From the NCBI RefSeq assembly GCF_019303535.1, contig NZ_JACCIU010000001.1:1116001-1180000 (forward strand): a DNA stretch of 64,000 nt, written 5' to 3'. The notes under the pieces were generated by a model. It did no database searches. It saw only the letters and a program-made list of their open reading frames with translations, and was not told the DNA's origin. Positions within the stretch are counted from its first letter, which is position 1. Each line of letters opens with the position of its first letter. This stretch comes from Lactobacillus sp. Sy-1. Lineage in GTDB: Bacteria; Bacillota; Bacilli; Lactobacillales; Lactobacillaceae. Position numbers and translations under genes: made by a program. This document shows, in pieces, positions 52,482-61,937 of the stretch.

Positions 52482-54896
52482 TTAGCGAATGGTAACGTTA
52501 AATTCATCTTGTAATGCCTTGGTAACCTTTTCAAAAGCTTTATTAACGTCATCATCCACCATTGTATCATGCTTGTTTTGATAGGTGAGTGAATAAGCAA
52601 CTGATTTTTTCCCCGCTGGAATGCCCTTTCCTTCGAAAATATCAAAAAGGTGCACATTGGTTAAGAACGCTCCACCACGCTTCTTAATTACTTCAACAAT
52701 TTGGTGGTTCGTAACGGTCTTATCAACTAGCATTGCAATGTCTCGACTGACTGAAGGATACTTCGAGATCACCTTAGCTTGTTGATCTTGTTTTGGCATG
52801 TCAATTAGTTTTTGAAGGTCAAATTCAAACCCGTATGTTGGCTTGATTTTGTATTGCTTAGCTATGTTCGGGTGGATTTGCCCCACGAAACCAACTAAGT
52901 GGCCGTGAACGTAAACGTTAGCAGTCCGGCCCGGATGCATGTCAGGATATTGATCGGTAGCTTGATATTCAACATCCCCAGCCACGTTCAACTCTGCTAA
53001 TAGGAGGTCGGCAATTCCCTTCACCTGGTAGAAATCAGGTTCGGTTGCCCGGTGATCCCACGCATCAGCAGTTAGTGAACCGGTAATGGTTCCAGCAACG
53101 TGTTCCACTTCAGTTGGCCGAACTTGATCATCAGCATCCTTGTAGAAAACCCGGCCCTGTTCGTACAACGCAACGTTATTCACACTTCGTGCTTGGTTGT
53201 AAGCAACGTCGGTTAATAACCCGCTCAATAGGTTCATTCTTAAAGTGGTGTGGTCGCTACTCATTGGGAAACTAAGTTCGGTTGCTACGCTATCGCGCAT
53301 CATAAACGATGCTGCCTTGTCAGCTGACGTCAGTGAATAAGAGATCGCATGGGTTAGCCCGGCCCCTTCTAAAACGGCGCGCGTCTTTCTGATCAAGGAT
53401 TGCTTTTCAGTTAACCGCCCAACGGTGGTCCGACTCAATGGAAGCGTACTTGGGATGTTATCATATCCATAAATCCGTGCCACTTCTTCGAAGAGATCGG
53501 CTGGAATATGAATATCCCAACGTCTAACCGGAACCGTAACCGTATAGTCGCCGTTAAATTCAGCTACCTTAAAGCCGAGGCGTTCGAAAATAGAACTAAT
53601 TTCATCAGTAGTGAGACTGGTTCCTAAAACTTGGTTGATCCGTGAAGCAGAAGTCCTTACCACTGTTGGTTCCAGATGATCGTCACTAGCAGTCACAATC
53701 TCGGATTGGACTTCTGCATTGCCATCCTTTGCAATGATTTCAGCGGCTGCGTCCAACGCTTCACGAACACTAGCATGGTCAACGCCCCGTTCAAACCGTT
53801 GAGAGGCGTCAGTGTGAATTAAGTGGCGTTGAGCGGTCTTTCTTACCTTGACAGAGTCAAAGGTAGCACTTTCCAATACGATGGTCGTCGTATCATTCGT
53901 CACCTGGCTGTCAAAACCGCCCATTACCCCGGCTAATGCAACCGGCTTATCAGCATCAGCAACCACAATATCATCAGCAACTAATTCATTGTCGTTTTCG
54001 TTCAACGTCTTTAGTTGTTCACCGGCCTTAGCCTGTCTTACCACGAGTTGATGGCCGGATAGCTTATCGTAGTCGTATGCATGCATTGGTTGGCCGTACT
54101 TCAACATGATGTAATTAGTGGCATCCACCACGTTATTGATAGGCTTGATACCAGCATTCCAAAGCCGAATTTGTAACCAAAGAGGGCTGCTTTGCACCTT
54201 AACGTTTGTTAACACCCGCACGTTAAAGTTAGGTGCGATTTGATCATCAACGGTAGCGTTAATGAGTTCACTGGTTCGCTTAGTACCGTTTTCAGTTAAG
54301 TCCGGATGGTCTAGATTTAATGGCAGGTCATAAATGGCCGCCAATTCGTGGGCCGTCCCATACATGCTGAGCATGTCCCCACGGTTAGGGGTAACGTCTA
54401 GGTCGATCAATTCATCGTCCATCCCAATGTATGAGTAAACATCATCACCCACCTTAGCATCATCCGGGAGGAAGTAGATGCCATTTGACCATTCCTTTGG
54501 AACCACATTCTTGTCGATTCCAATTTCATCGAGTCCACAGAGCATCCCATTGGACACAACGCCACGCATCTTGCTGCGCTTGATTTTTTCATTGTTGGCA
54601 ATTCGGGCCCCGTGTTCAGCAACGATCACCTTCTTGCCCACCGCAACGTTAGGCGCCCCACAGACGATTTGAGCCGGTTCATCTTCACCAATGTCAACTT
54701 GGCAAACATGCAAATGATCTGAATCAGGATGGTTTTCCATTGAAAGGATTTTACCAACCACGATTTTTTTGAGTCCAGCATCTGGTCTCACAACTCCGTC
54801 CACTTCAACGGCAGTTCTTTCGATTTTTTCTGCTAACTGGTCTACTGGGACACTTAAGTCCAAGTATTCCTTTAGCCATTTATAAGAAACAAGCAT
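52482..54896 (-). CDS. pheT: Phenylalanine-tRNA ligase, beta subunit
   Basis: 804 aa, the full bacterial length. With PheS it forms the alpha2beta2 enzyme that charges tRNA-Phe. Visible parts in order: N-terminal tRNA-binding OB domain (about 40-155, with ENHPDSDHLHVCQV), B3/B4 editing region (about 215-390, with FERGVDHAS nearby), B5 domain (about 410-480), catalytic-like core, and the C-terminal ferredoxin-fold anticodon domain (about 710-804). AAGGAGGG precedes the ATG; it is 13 bp after pheS. Regulated by the upstream T-box. Confidence 0.97.
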   Translation of the reverse strand: MLVSYKWLKEYLDLSVPVDQLAEKIERTAVEVDGVVRPDAGLKKIVVGKILSMENHPDSDHLHVCQVDIGEDEPAQIVCGAPNVAVGKKVIVAEHGARIANNEKIKRSKMRGVVSNGMLCGLDEIGIDKNVVPKEWSNGIYFLPDDAKVGDDVYSYIGMDDELIDLDVTPNRGDMLSMYGTAHELAAIYDLPLNLDHPDLTENGTKRTSELINATVDDQIAPNFNVRVLTNVKVQSSPLWLQIRLWNAGIKPINNVVDATNYIMLKYGQPMHAYDYDKLSGHQLVVRQAKAGEQLKTLNENDNELVADDIVVADADKPVALAGVMGGFDSQVTNDTTTIVLESATFDSVKVRKTAQRHLIHTDASQRFERGVDHASVREALDAAAEIIAKDGNAEVQSEIVTASDDHLEPTVVRTSASRINQVLGTSLTTDEISSIFERLGFKVAEFNGDYTVTVPVRRWDIHIPADLFEEVARIYGYDNIPSTLPLSRTTVGRLTEKQSLIRKTRAVLEGAGLTHAISYSLTSADKAASFMMRDSVATELSFPMSSDHTTLRMNLLSGLLTDVAYNQARSVNNVALYEQGRVFYKDADDQVRPTEVEHVAGTITGSLTADAWDHRATEPDFYQVKGIADLLLAELNVAGDVEYQATDQYPDMHPGRTANVYVHGHLVGFVGQIHPNIAKQYKIKPTYGFEFDLQKLIDMPKQDQQAKVISKYPSVSRDIAMLVDKTVTNHQIVEVIKKRGGAFLTNVHLFDIFEGKGIPAGKKSVAYSLTYQNKHDTMVDDDVNKAFEKVTKALQDEFNVTIR

Positions 54897-54909
54897 TATT
54901 GAACCCTCC

Positions 54910-55950
54910 TTAGTTAAATTGAGATAGGAACCGAACGTCGTTCAAGTAGAAGTCCCGAATATCAGTTACTCCATACTTAAGCATTGCTAATCGATCTGGT
55001 CCTAATCCGAATGCAAATCCAGTGTATTTTTCAGGGTCAACGCCGGCATTTCTCAATACGTTCGGGTGAATCATTCCAGCCCCTAAGACTTCGATCCAGC
55101 CGCTCCCTTTACATACGTTACAACCCTTGCCCATACAGTTAAAACAGGTAATGTCAGCTTCAACCGATGGTTCGGTGAATGGGAAGTAACTTGGCCGAAG
55201 CCGAACGTTGAACTTTTGGCCGAATAGTTCGTGGGTCAATAGCTCCAAGGTTCCCTTTAGATCACTCATGGTGATGTTTTCGGCCACCACCATTCCTTCT
55301 ACTTGGTGGAATTGATGTGAGTGGGTCTGATCATCAGTATCCCGTCTGTATACGACCCCCGGTGAAATCATCTTAAGGGGGCCTTGGCTAAAGTCGTGCT
55401 TTTCTAACGTTCGGGCCTGCATTGGTGAGGTCTGAGTCCGCATTAAGATTTCATCGGTAATATAGAAAGTGTCTTGCATATCACGAGCGGGATGGTTCTT
55501 AGGTAGGTTCATCATTTCGAAGTTGTACTTGTCCTCTTCAACTTCTGGACCGCTCAATACCTCGTAACCCATTCCTAAGAAGAGGTCGGTAATTTCATCA
55601 ATAATGGATTGGATAACGTGAGGGTGACCCTTAGCAACCGGCGTTCCTGGTAGGGTAACGTCAATTTTTTCAGCCGCTAGTTGTTTGTTTAACTTTTTAG
55701 CTTCCAATTCACTGATTTTAGCATCCAATGCCGTTTGAATGTCATCTCTGATCTTATTTGCGTAACTGCCGACCTTAGGCCGTTCGTCAACTGAAAGATC
55801 CTTGATTCCCCGCAGAGCCTTGGTAATTGGCCCCTTTTTACCTAATAACTTTACTTTAATATTTTCTCTAATTGTTTTGATGTCGGTTGCATTCTGAATG
55901 GCTTTTAGGCCATCGTCATGAATTCGACTTAATTCATCTTTTAAACTCAT
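54910..55950 (-). CDS. pheS: Phenylalanine-tRNA ligase, alpha subunit
   Basis: 346 aa. The catalytic subunit activates phenylalanine. The N-terminal coiled coil (1-90) is followed by [22 protein letters not shown] (motif 2 region), [11 protein letters not shown] and motif 3 [12 protein letters not shown] Cys-rich insertion [14 protein letters not shown], usual in Firmicutes PheS, is present. AAGGAGG precedes the ATG. First gene of the operon, directly after the T-box terminator. Confidence 0.97.
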   Translation of the reverse strand: MSLKDELSRIHDDGLKAIQNATDIKTIRENIKVKLLGKKGPITKALRGIKDLSVDERPKVGSYANKIRDDIQTALDAKISELEAKKLNKQLAAEKIDVTLPGTPVAKGHPHVIQSIIDEITDLFLGMGYEVLSGPEVEEDKYNFEMMNLPKNHPARDMQDTFYITDEILMRTQTSPMQARTLEKHDFSQGPLKMISPGVVYRRDTDDQTHSHQFHQVEGMVVAENITMSDLKGTLELLTHELFGQKFNVRLRPSYFPFTEPSVEADITCFNCMGKGCNVCKGSGWIEVLGAGMIHPNVLRNAGVDPEKYTGFAFGLGPDRLAMLKYGVTDIRDFYLNDVRFLSQFN

Positions 55951-55971
55951 CGTTTTCCTCCTTCAGTCCAC

Positions 55972-56205
55972 AAAAAAAGCTCCATCCCTAAAAAGGGACG
56001 AAGCTGCGCGGTACCACCCTACTTTAGCTGGACACCCAAGTCCAACTACTCTCAAAGTCAATAACGGTGACCGCCGGATATTTTTTGTTATTTAAAACGC
56101 CCAATACCTGTTCAGAAAATGAATTCGGCCAACCTATTGATTACTCTCAGCATTTGTAACCTCTCTGCATGGCGGTTAACCTACTACTTTTTCATCGTAA
56201 CATAT
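55972..56205 (-). promoter_or_regulatory. T-box riboswitch (tRNA-Phe)
   Basis: The leader on the minus strand contains the T-box sequence AGGGTGGTACCGCG (56007-56020) that pairs with the tRNA acceptor end. After it comes a terminator stem AGCTTCGTCCCT / AGGGATGGAGCT with TTTTTTT (55972-56005). Stem I carries GCTGAGAG and GAATTC; TTC at 56121-56123 is the likely Phe specifier codon. Uncharged tRNA-Phe should favour antitermination and raise pheST expression. Confidence 0.93.
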
Positions 56206-56250
56206 CTAATTTGATATTAACCTATTAAGCTCAATTAATCAAGCTTATTC

Positions 56251-56589
56251 TTAAGCAAACCACTTATCAGCCCAAGTATGAACTGAATTCATGATTGGTG
56301 CTAATTCAGCACCCTTGGTAGTTAATTCATACTGAATTAATGATGAGTCTGGAAATGTATTTCTAATAATGATGCCCTCGGCTTCTAATTCCTTAAGTCG
56401 CTCGACTAGGACCCGATCACTACAGTGGTTAACCGCCTTCGAAAGATTCTTAAATCTGAGGGGCCCCTCATTCAGTAGTGTTTCGATAATCAACCCGTTC
56501 CACTTCTTACCTAAAATTGAAAATGTTTTTTCAAACTTAGGACATAGATGAAAATCAGGAGCACATTGCTCGTCTTTTAGTACGTCCAT
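56251..56589 (-). CDS. HxlR-type transcriptional regulator
   Basis: 112 aa. The winged helix-turn-helix typical of HxlR is visible: FSILGKKWNGLIIETLL, GPLRFKNLSKAV, LVERLKELEAEGII and ELTTKGAEL. Cys9, Cys16 and Cys56 are present; some relatives sense oxidants or aldehydes through cysteines, which is only possible here. I start at MDVLKDEQ, preceded by GGGGAGGG. The HD gene lies just upstream. The target gene is unknown. Confidence 0.9.
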   Translation of the reverse strand: MDVLKDEQCAPDFHLCPKFEKTFSILGKKWNGLIIETLLNEGPLRFKNLSKAVNHCSDRVLVERLKELEAEGIIIRNTFPDSSLIQYELTTKGAELAPIMNSVHTWADKWFA

Positions 56590-56646
56590 TGGATATCCCT
56601 CCCCTGTCATAAAGTAAGTTAATATAATATTCATTCTATCGATATT

Positions 56647-57132
56647 TCAGATTTTTTCAAACATTTGCTTTATCTTTTGTCGAAAAGGTAATAAAAACTC
56701 ATGAATTGCAGCATAATCGTCCACTAACGAAACAATCACGCTCTCCCGATACTTTGGCCGTGCCAATGTGAATCCCCACATATGCTTTAGGATAATGTCG
56801 CGTTCCATTGGCGATAGTTCTGTGATTTTTTCCGCATTCTTTAACGCCACTCGCGGATGAATAAAGGCATGGGAGCCCAAGTTGAACTTGGTTACCCGCC
56901 AGTCATAAAAGAAAAAATCATGTAATAGGCCCGCTCGAGCAATAGAACGATAATTCAAGTGAAGTTTCTTTGCGATCCAATAGCTAACGTAAGATACGTA
57001 AATCGAATGGTTAAGGCGCGTGGAGTGGTGGTGTTGGACGATCGTCGCCATCTTCTTAACTAGCGGTTGTTCTAGTAGATCCGAAACAATCGCGACGTAC
57101 TCTGAATCTTGTTTCCAGTTAGATGCATCCAC
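56647..57132 (-). CDS. HD domain protein (phosphohydrolase-like)
   Basis: 161 aa, starting at GTG behind GGAGG. The HD metal site is visible: RLNHSIYVSYVSYW (His42) and GLLHDFFFYDW (His71-Asp72), plus HPRVALKNAEK. Small HD proteins hydrolyse phosphates of nucleotides or related compounds; the substrate here cannot be told. It follows the SpoU methyltransferase by 12 bp and is probably co-transcribed. Confidence 0.88.
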   Translation of the reverse strand: MDASNWKQDSEYVAIVSDLLEQPLVKKMATIVQHHHSTRLNHSIYVSYVSYWIAKKLHLNYRSIARAGLLHDFFFYDWRVTKFNLGSHAFIHPRVALKNAEKITELSPMERDIILKHMWGFTLARPKYRESVIVSLVDDYAAIHEFLLPFRQKIKQMFEKI

Positions 57133-57144
57133 GAAAAACCCCTC

Positions 57145-57912
57145 CTATTTTTGTAGGTGAAACATCACAATGCTAGCGGCAATTGCTACGTTCAAGGATT
57201 CGGCATTTCCCTTCATTGGAATGAAGAGGTTAGCATCGGTCATCGCAAGTAGCGTTGCTTGCATCCCATTGCCCTCGTTGCCCATAATTAATGCAAAATC
57301 GGATTGAGGAGCAACCTGATCCAATGAAACCGCAGCTGGGTTCAACTCAGTCCCATAAACTGGGAATCCTTGTTCGTGGTATTCATTGACCCAGCCTACT
57401 AGGTCGGCTTCAGCAATCTGGATGTGAAACTGACTGCCCTGCATTGCCCGGGAAACCTTCGGCGAGTACTGACTAGCAGTTCCCCGCCCAAAAACAACCC
57501 CACTTAGCCCCATTGCATCAGCCGTTCTAACCATCGTCCCGATGTTTCCAGGGTCTTGAATCTGATCCAATAGTAACCAACCACCGCGAGCATAGTTAGC
57601 GGCGGTCTGCTTAGGATCAGTAATTTCAACGATCGCAAAGATGCCCTGGGGCGTCTTGGTGTCACCAATGTGCTTGGCAACCTCATCACTGACCAAAACG
57701 CATTCGTACTGGTCAACGAATGCATCCCCATCCGAATCTAAGCGCTCCTGGGTGGTAATGATTGTCATAATCGGTTGGTCGTAGTGAATGGCCTCGGATA
57801 CTAAGTGCCAGCCCTCTAATATGAACTGGCCTGCCTTTTCACGGCCGTGTTTCGTTTTTAATTTGGTCCAGGCTTTGACCTGGCGATTTTGGTTCGATGT
57901 AATTTTTTCCAT
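57145..57912 (-). CDS. TrmH/SpoU family RNA 2'-O-methyltransferase
   Basis: 255 aa. SAM-dependent ribose methylation of rRNA or tRNA is known for the family; the exact target is not clear (RlmB- or YsgA-like). An N-terminal substrate-binding region (1-100) precedes the SPOUT knot with NIGTMVRTADAMG (123-135), IMGNEGNGM (209-217) and IPMKGNAESLNVAIA (231-245). It is divergent from acyP; the same pair adjoins pheST in other lactobacilli. Confidence 0.92.
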   Translation of the reverse strand: MEKITSNQNRQVKAWTKLKTKHGREKAGQFILEGWHLVSEAIHYDQPIMTIITTQERLDSDGDAFVDQYECVLVSDEVAKHIGDTKTPQGIFAIVEITDPKQTAANYARGGWLLLDQIQDPGNIGTMVRTADAMGLSGVVFGRGTASQYSPKVSRAMQGSQFHIQIAEADLVGWVNEYHEQGFPVYGTELNPAAVSLDQVAPQSDFALIMGNEGNGMQATLLAMTDANLFIPMKGNAESLNVAIAASIVMFHLQK

Positions 57913-57934
57913 GATTTTTGCTCCTATATAATCC

Positions 57935-57975
57935 GTAATTAATATTCTAACATACTTATTGTGATATACTTTTAT
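57935..57975. promoter_or_regulatory. Divergent promoter region (SpoU gene / acyP)
   Basis: Two extended -10 boxes can be read: TGATATACT on the plus strand (near 57962) for acyP, and TGTTAGAAT on the minus strand (near 57945) for the methyltransferase. Neither has a convincing -35 box. Confidence 0.4.
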
Positions 57976-58007
57976 TGTTAACTAATTTTTAAGTAAGAGG
58001 TAATTAA

Positions 58008-58280
58008 ATGAAACCAACTTTAGAACTAATCGTTTCTGGAACCGTCCAGGGAGTCGGCTTCAGATGGGCCACTAAGCAAGTCGCAGAGCACTTAGGCATT
58101 AATGGGAGTGTCGAAAACCTACCCGATGGGACCGTTAGGGTCTTAGCCCAGGGTGAACACCACCAATTAGATAAATTCGTAGATCAAATTCGCAAGGCGC
58201 CAAGCAGTGCCGCCGAAGTGACCGACCTTAGCCTGCGTTTCGTTAAGCACGAGGCTTTTCACCAATTCACCACGATTTAA
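58008..58280 (+). CDS. acyP: Acylphosphatase
   Basis: 90 aa, the family's usual size. It hydrolyses acyl phosphates in the cytosol. The signature GTVQGVGFRW (11-20) holds the phosphate-binding Arg19, and Asn37 in GSVENLPDG is the catalytic Asn. AGAGGT precedes the ATG. yidC follows on the same strand after 77 bp. Confidence 0.95.
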   Translation: MKPTLELIVSGTVQGVGFRWATKQVAEHLGINGSVENLPDGTVRVLAQGEHHQLDKFVDQIRKAPSSAAEVTDLSLRFVKHEAFHQFTTI

Positions 58281-58357
58281 TTTGCAAATCGGTGGGGATT
58301 AATTTACGATGTTTTAAGCAAATGAATTTAAAGGATTAGGAAGGATTTTAGATTTAA

Positions 58358-59272
58358 ATGAAAAAGTTAAAACGACTCGGTGCGCTAGCAATGACTGGCT
58401 CACTAGTTTTATTGTTAAGTGGTTGTGTGCAGACCGATAAAAACGGAAAGCCATACGGGTGGTATTACGATCTCTTTGGTAAGACCGGTGAAAGCATTCT
58501 GAACTTCATCGCTAAGTTCGTTGGCGGATATGGGTGGGCCCTAATCGTATTGACCGTCTTGGTTCGATTAGTCCTCCTTCCATTGATGGTCAACCAGATG
58601 CGTAAGTCCACCACCCAACAGGAAAAAATGAGCCTGTTGAAACCCCAGATGGATGAAATTAAAAAGCATCAAAAGAATGCCAAAACCCAAGAGGAACAGG
58701 TGGCCGCTAGTCAGGCCATGATGTCACTCTACCGGGAAAATGGTGTTAGCATGACCGGTGGAATTGGGTGTTTACCAATGTTAATCCAACTCCCCGTCTT
58801 TGCCGCCCTATACGAGGCAATCCGGTTCTCCCCTGAGCTATCCAAAACGATTTTCTTTGGAATTAAGTTAGGCGATAAGAATATTGCCCTCGCAATTCTA
58901 TCGTTCGTGGCGTATGTAATTCAAGCCCTGCTTTCCAGAAATGGGTTGCCCAAGGAACAGCAAAAGCAGATGCAGATGATGCTGTTCATCAGTCCAATCT
59001 TCATTCTGCTAATTGCATTCCAGGCTCCCGCTGGACTGGGCATTTACTTCTTTATCGGGGGGATTTTTGCATGTATCCAAACGTTCATCATTAATCTCTA
59101 TCGGCCTAAGATTCGAAAAGAAGTCGCAGAAGCCGCTAAGAAAAATCCACCTAAGAAGGTTGATTTAACTAGTATCGCAAGTGCCAGTCCTAAACCAGCT
59201 GCTGATGTTAAAGAATCAACAGTAACGAAAAAGAACCGTAATCGCAATGCCGGAAAACAAAATCGAAAATAA
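58358..59272 (+). CDS. yidC: Membrane protein insertase YidC
   Basis: 304 aa. It inserts and folds membrane proteins. Lipoprotein signal with lipobox LLSGC (Cys23), then five membrane segments from about residue 55 to 245. GCLPMLIQLPVFAALYEAI and the AFQAPAGLGIYFFIG region are typical, with the conserved Arg in VLVRLVLLPL. The tail is highly basic (KKNRNRNAGKQNRK), as in ribosome-binding YidC2 forms. GGAAGGA lies about 12 bases before the ATG. Confidence 0.95.
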   Translation: MKKLKRLGALAMTGSLVLLLSGCVQTDKNGKPYGWYYDLFGKTGESILNFIAKFVGGYGWALIVLTVLVRLVLLPLMVNQMRKSTTQQEKMSLLKPQMDEIKKHQKNAKTQEEQVAASQAMMSLYRENGVSMTGGIGCLPMLIQLPVFAALYEAIRFSPELSKTIFFGIKLGDKNIALAILSFVAYVIQALLSRNGLPKEQQKQMQMMLFISPIFILLIAFQAPAGLGIYFFIGGIFACIQTFIINLYRPKIRKEVAEAAKKNPPKKVDLTSIASASPKPAADVKESTVTKKNRNRNAGKQNRK

Positions 59273-59279
59273 CTCAAAA

Positions 59280-59322
59280 TAAAAAGCGAATCGATATTTA
59301 ATTTATCGGTTCGCTTTTTATT
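59280..59322. terminator. Bidirectional terminator (yidC / histidine kinase)
   Basis: AAAAAGCGAATCGAT / ATCGGTTCGCTTTTT stem of 15 bp with one G-U pair and a 9-base AT-rich loop. The right arm reaches the stop codon of the convergent kinase gene. Confidence 0.9.
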
Positions 59323-60883
59323 TATCTAAGTCAGATGGTTCAAGTTGTTTTTCCTTTGCTTCTAATTTCAAGCGCTGGTCCTTACTTAAAATTGGGAGCG
59401 AAACACTAAAGATTGAGCCAGAACCAACCGAGCTTTCCACTGCAATATTTCCGTGATAAGCTTCCACCAGCCGCTTGGCAATTGAAAGGCCCAGTCCGTT
59501 GCCGCCTTGGTCACGGCTACGGGACTTATCAACCCGGTAAAACCGATCGAACACGTTTCGCACGTTTTCCTGACTGATTCCTTCCCCAAAGTCCTGCACA
59601 GATAGCTCAACACTGCGCATGTTCCGGGATAAGGAGACATGAATGATTTTACGATCAGTGGAGTACTTAACTGCGTTATCCATCAAAATCACTAAAATTT
59701 GGTCTAAGTGATTCTGGTAAATCTGAGCGTAAACTGGCTTGCGAACATCGTTATCAAACGTAAAGTGAAAGTCCGGATGCAGCATTTTAAAGTCATTAAA
59801 CTGCTGTTCAACCACTTCTTCAACATTAGTAATCCGATCGCGATAGTTTAGACTTGCCTGCTCAACTCGAGAAAGGTCTAGCATTTCATTAATTAGGCTC
59901 TTCATTCGGTTAATTTCACTGATCGAGGAATTAATCGATTCTTCGAGTACCTCAGGATCGTCCTTCCCCCACCGTTTCAACAGGTCCATGTGCCCTTGAA
60001 TTACCGCTACCGGAGTCCTCAATTCGTGTGAAACGTCTTCAACAAAGCGCTGCTGCTGTTTGATGTAGCGTTGCATGGTGTCTAACATATCATTGAAGAG
60101 GGTTCCGAGGTCAGTTAACTCATCGTTTTGGTTTAATTTAGGAACCCGTTTATTAGTCTTTGGAGACTCATTTACAACGTTAATCGTACGGCGAATTTTG
60201 TTAATTGGACGTAGGAGGTAGGCTGCAAGCGCATAGGCTAGTAAGGTCGAGACCACCGTTGAAATGATCAAAAGTAAGATTAGGATGGCCACCAACTTAT
60301 TAATGGTTGCGTGATAATCATTTAACTGGTCAACGATCCTAACGGTCCCAACCACTTGACGGGTTCCCTTAGCATAGACTGGTGAATCACCAACTAATAC
60401 TAACGAGTGGTTAAAATAATCATCGTAAACCTGTTTATTGACAATTGGTTTACCAAGTTCATCACTGACCCCAAAGCTACCTAACATAAATAGTGGCTGC
60501 CTATTTTTACCTGAAACAATTACCGATGTATTATTACGTGATAGGTCGTTAAACACCGTATCGGGAGAGGATTGATCATTTAAATCACTAGGTTTTAATC
60601 GTGGTGATAACACATTGTAGACGTTGGATTGGTTAAAATGATCCAATGAATTTAACCGATTGGTAACGCCGTTTAGGGTCGTCCGCACGTGCGCACGTTC
60701 CTGATTTAACAGCACGTCCGAAAATCGATTATAGATTAAGAATGAAAAAACTGATACAACTAGAAAAACAACTACCGACGTCCCGAACGACCACTTCCAC
60801 TTAAGTGAAATCCACCGCTTACCGTTACTAACTTCATCAGGGGACCCGTTTTGTGATTGTTGCTTATCTTGTCTGTGAATCAT
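59318..60883 (-). CDS. Sensor histidine kinase (ArlS/CsrS type)
   Basis: 521 aa. Membrane segments at about 33-51 and 197-224 enclose an extracellular sensor of about 145 residues. A HAMP domain (about 222-275) follows, then the DHp helix with VSHELRTP (phospho-acceptor His287) and an ATPase domain with the N box MDNAVKYS, DFGEGIS and GGNGLGLSIAK. It overlaps the regulator gene by 4 bp (ATGA), so the two are translationally coupled. The signal sensed is unknown. Confidence 0.93.
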   Translation of the reverse strand: MIHRQDKQQSQNGSPDEVSNGKRWISLKWKWSFGTSVVVFLVVSVFSFLIYNRFSDVLLNQERAHVRTTLNGVTNRLNSLDHFNQSNVYNVLSPRLKPSDLNDQSSPDTVFNDLSRNNTSVIVSGKNRQPLFMLGSFGVSDELGKPIVNKQVYDDYFNHSLVLVGDSPVYAKGTRQVVGTVRIVDQLNDYHATINKLVAILILLLIISTVVSTLLAYALAAYLLRPINKIRRTINVVNESPKTNKRVPKLNQNDELTDLGTLFNDMLDTMQRYIKQQQRFVEDVSHELRTPVAVIQGHMDLLKRWGKDDPEVLEESINSSISEINRMKSLINEMLDLSRVEQASLNYRDRITNVEEVVEQQFNDFKMLHPDFHFTFDNDVRKPVYAQIYQNHLDQILVILMDNAVKYSTDRKIIHVSLSRNMRSVELSVQDFGEGISQENVRNVFDRFYRVDKSRSRDQGGNGLGLSIAKRLVEAYHGNIAVESSVGSGSIFSVSLPILSKDQRLKLEAKEKQLEPSDLDK

Positions 60884-61566
60884 GAACGCATCACGTATCC
60901 AGTTCCCCGAACAGTCTGGATGTAACTCTTTTCACCCTCGCGATCAATTTTATTTCTGAGGTATCGGATGTAAACATCCACAACGTTGGTTTCAGCATCG
61001 GAATCGTATCCCCAGACTTTGTTTAAGAGAACGTCTCTGGCCAATACAACGTTAACGTTCTCCATTAGGGTCAATAGTAGTTCGTATTCTCGCTTAGTGA
61101 GGTCGATCACTTCGTCGCCCCGCCGAACAATGCGACTTTCCTTTTCAATCGTCAAGTCTTTAAAATGAACCACTTTTTGCGCTTGCGCTTTTTGGTGGCC
61201 TTCAATCTTAATTCTCCGCAGGAGGGCCCGAATCCGCGCAAGTAATTCTTCAATTGCGAATGGTTTTACGATGTAGTCATCAGCCCCGTGGTCAAATCCA
61301 GAAACCCGATCGATTACTGAATCCCGAGCGGTCATCATAATAATCGGGGTGTCCTTCTTTTCCCGTAAGCGCCGGGCAACTTCCATTCCATTTAACTTGG
61401 GAAGCATTAAATCCAGTAAAATCACATCGAAGTCGTCATTAACGGCTTCTTCTAGTCCATCCCGGCCGTTTCCGGCAACGGTGACTTCATAGCCTTCGTG
61501 TTTTAGTTCTAGTTCAACGAAGCGTGAAAGACTCTTTTCATCTTCGACAATTAATACCTTGGTCAT
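60880..61566 (-). CDS. OmpR-family response regulator (ArlR/CsrR type)
   Basis: 228 aa. The receiver domain (1-115) has acidic residues Glu8-Asp9, phospho-acceptor Asp52 in LLDLMLP, Thr79 and Lys101 in VKPFAIEELLARIRALLRR. A winged-helix DNA-binding domain (about 130-228) ends TVRGTGYVMRS. The receiver closely recalls CsrR/CovR and ArlR, which control surface and virulence genes in cocci; whether it controls the giant adhesin is speculation. Confidence 0.94.
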   Translation of the reverse strand: MTKVLIVEDEKSLSRFVELELKHEGYEVTVAGNGRDGLEEAVNDDFDVILLDLMLPKLNGMEVARRLREKKDTPIIMMTARDSVIDRVSGFDHGADDYIVKPFAIEELLARIRALLRRIKIEGHQKAQAQKVVHFKDLTIEKESRIVRRGDEVIDLTKREYELLLTLMENVNVVLARDVLLNKVWGYDSDAETNVVDVYIRYLRNKIDREGEKSYIQTVRGTGYVMRS

Positions 61567-61607
61567 AATTTATCCACCTTCATTTTTCATATAATTCCAT
61601 TTTAACA

Positions 61608-61640
61608 TAGATTAGATATTTTTAAGCCTAGTCTAATCTA
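61608..61640. promoter_or_regulatory. Inverted repeat upstream of the two-component operon
   Basis: TAGATTAG (61608-61615) and CTAATCTA (61633-61640), 25 bp centre to centre. They flank the likely -35 region; an extended -10 (TGTTAAAAT) lies just downstream on the minus strand. The spacing suits a dimeric regulator and possible autoregulation. Confidence 0.4.
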
Positions 61641-61653
61641 ATTACTCCAAAAT

Positions 61654-61693
61654 AAAAAGCTTTCAGAACCCATGGTGTTCTGAAAGCTTTTTT
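61654..61693 (-). terminator. Terminator after rpmF
   Basis: Perfect 16-bp stem AAAAAGCTTTCAGAAC / GTTCTGAAAGCTTTTT with a 7-base loop. A/T tracts lie on both sides, so it could also work in reverse. Confidence 0.88.
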
Positions 61694-61703
61694 AATCTGA
61701 TAA

Positions 61704-61886
61704 TTAGTTATTAGTGTTACTAATAACATCTTTACCATCGTAGTATCCACAACTTGGGCAAACAAAGTGTGACTTACGTAGTTCACCACAGTTTGGACAT
61801 GGAGTTAAACCAGGGACATTCAACTTAATGTGACCCCGACGCATACGCTTCTTAGCTTTAGAAGTTTTTCTTGCTGGTACAGCCAA
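61704..61886 (-). CDS. rpmF: Ribosomal protein L32
   Basis: 60 aa, starting [17 protein letters not shown], as in all bL32. The zinc ribbon has Cys30, Cys33, Cys43 and Cys46 (CPNC and CPSC). The start is TTG, with GGAGG 8 bases upstream; an in-frame ATG 11 codons earlier would add residues not found in the family. It follows yceD, the usual bacterial pair. Confidence 0.96.
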   Translation of the reverse strand: MAVPARKTSKAKKRMRRGHIKLNVPGLTPCPNCGELRKSHFVCPSCGYYDGKDVISNTNN

Positions 61887-61937
61887 TATAAACCCCTCCT
61901 TCTTTTTTAAAATATCCACTAGTGAAATTTTTAAGTC

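Noticed and set aside
58281-58357. Possible small RNA or hairpin between acyP and yidC
   Set aside because: Only a loose TTTGCAAAT/GCAAATG similarity is visible, with no stable stem or terminator.
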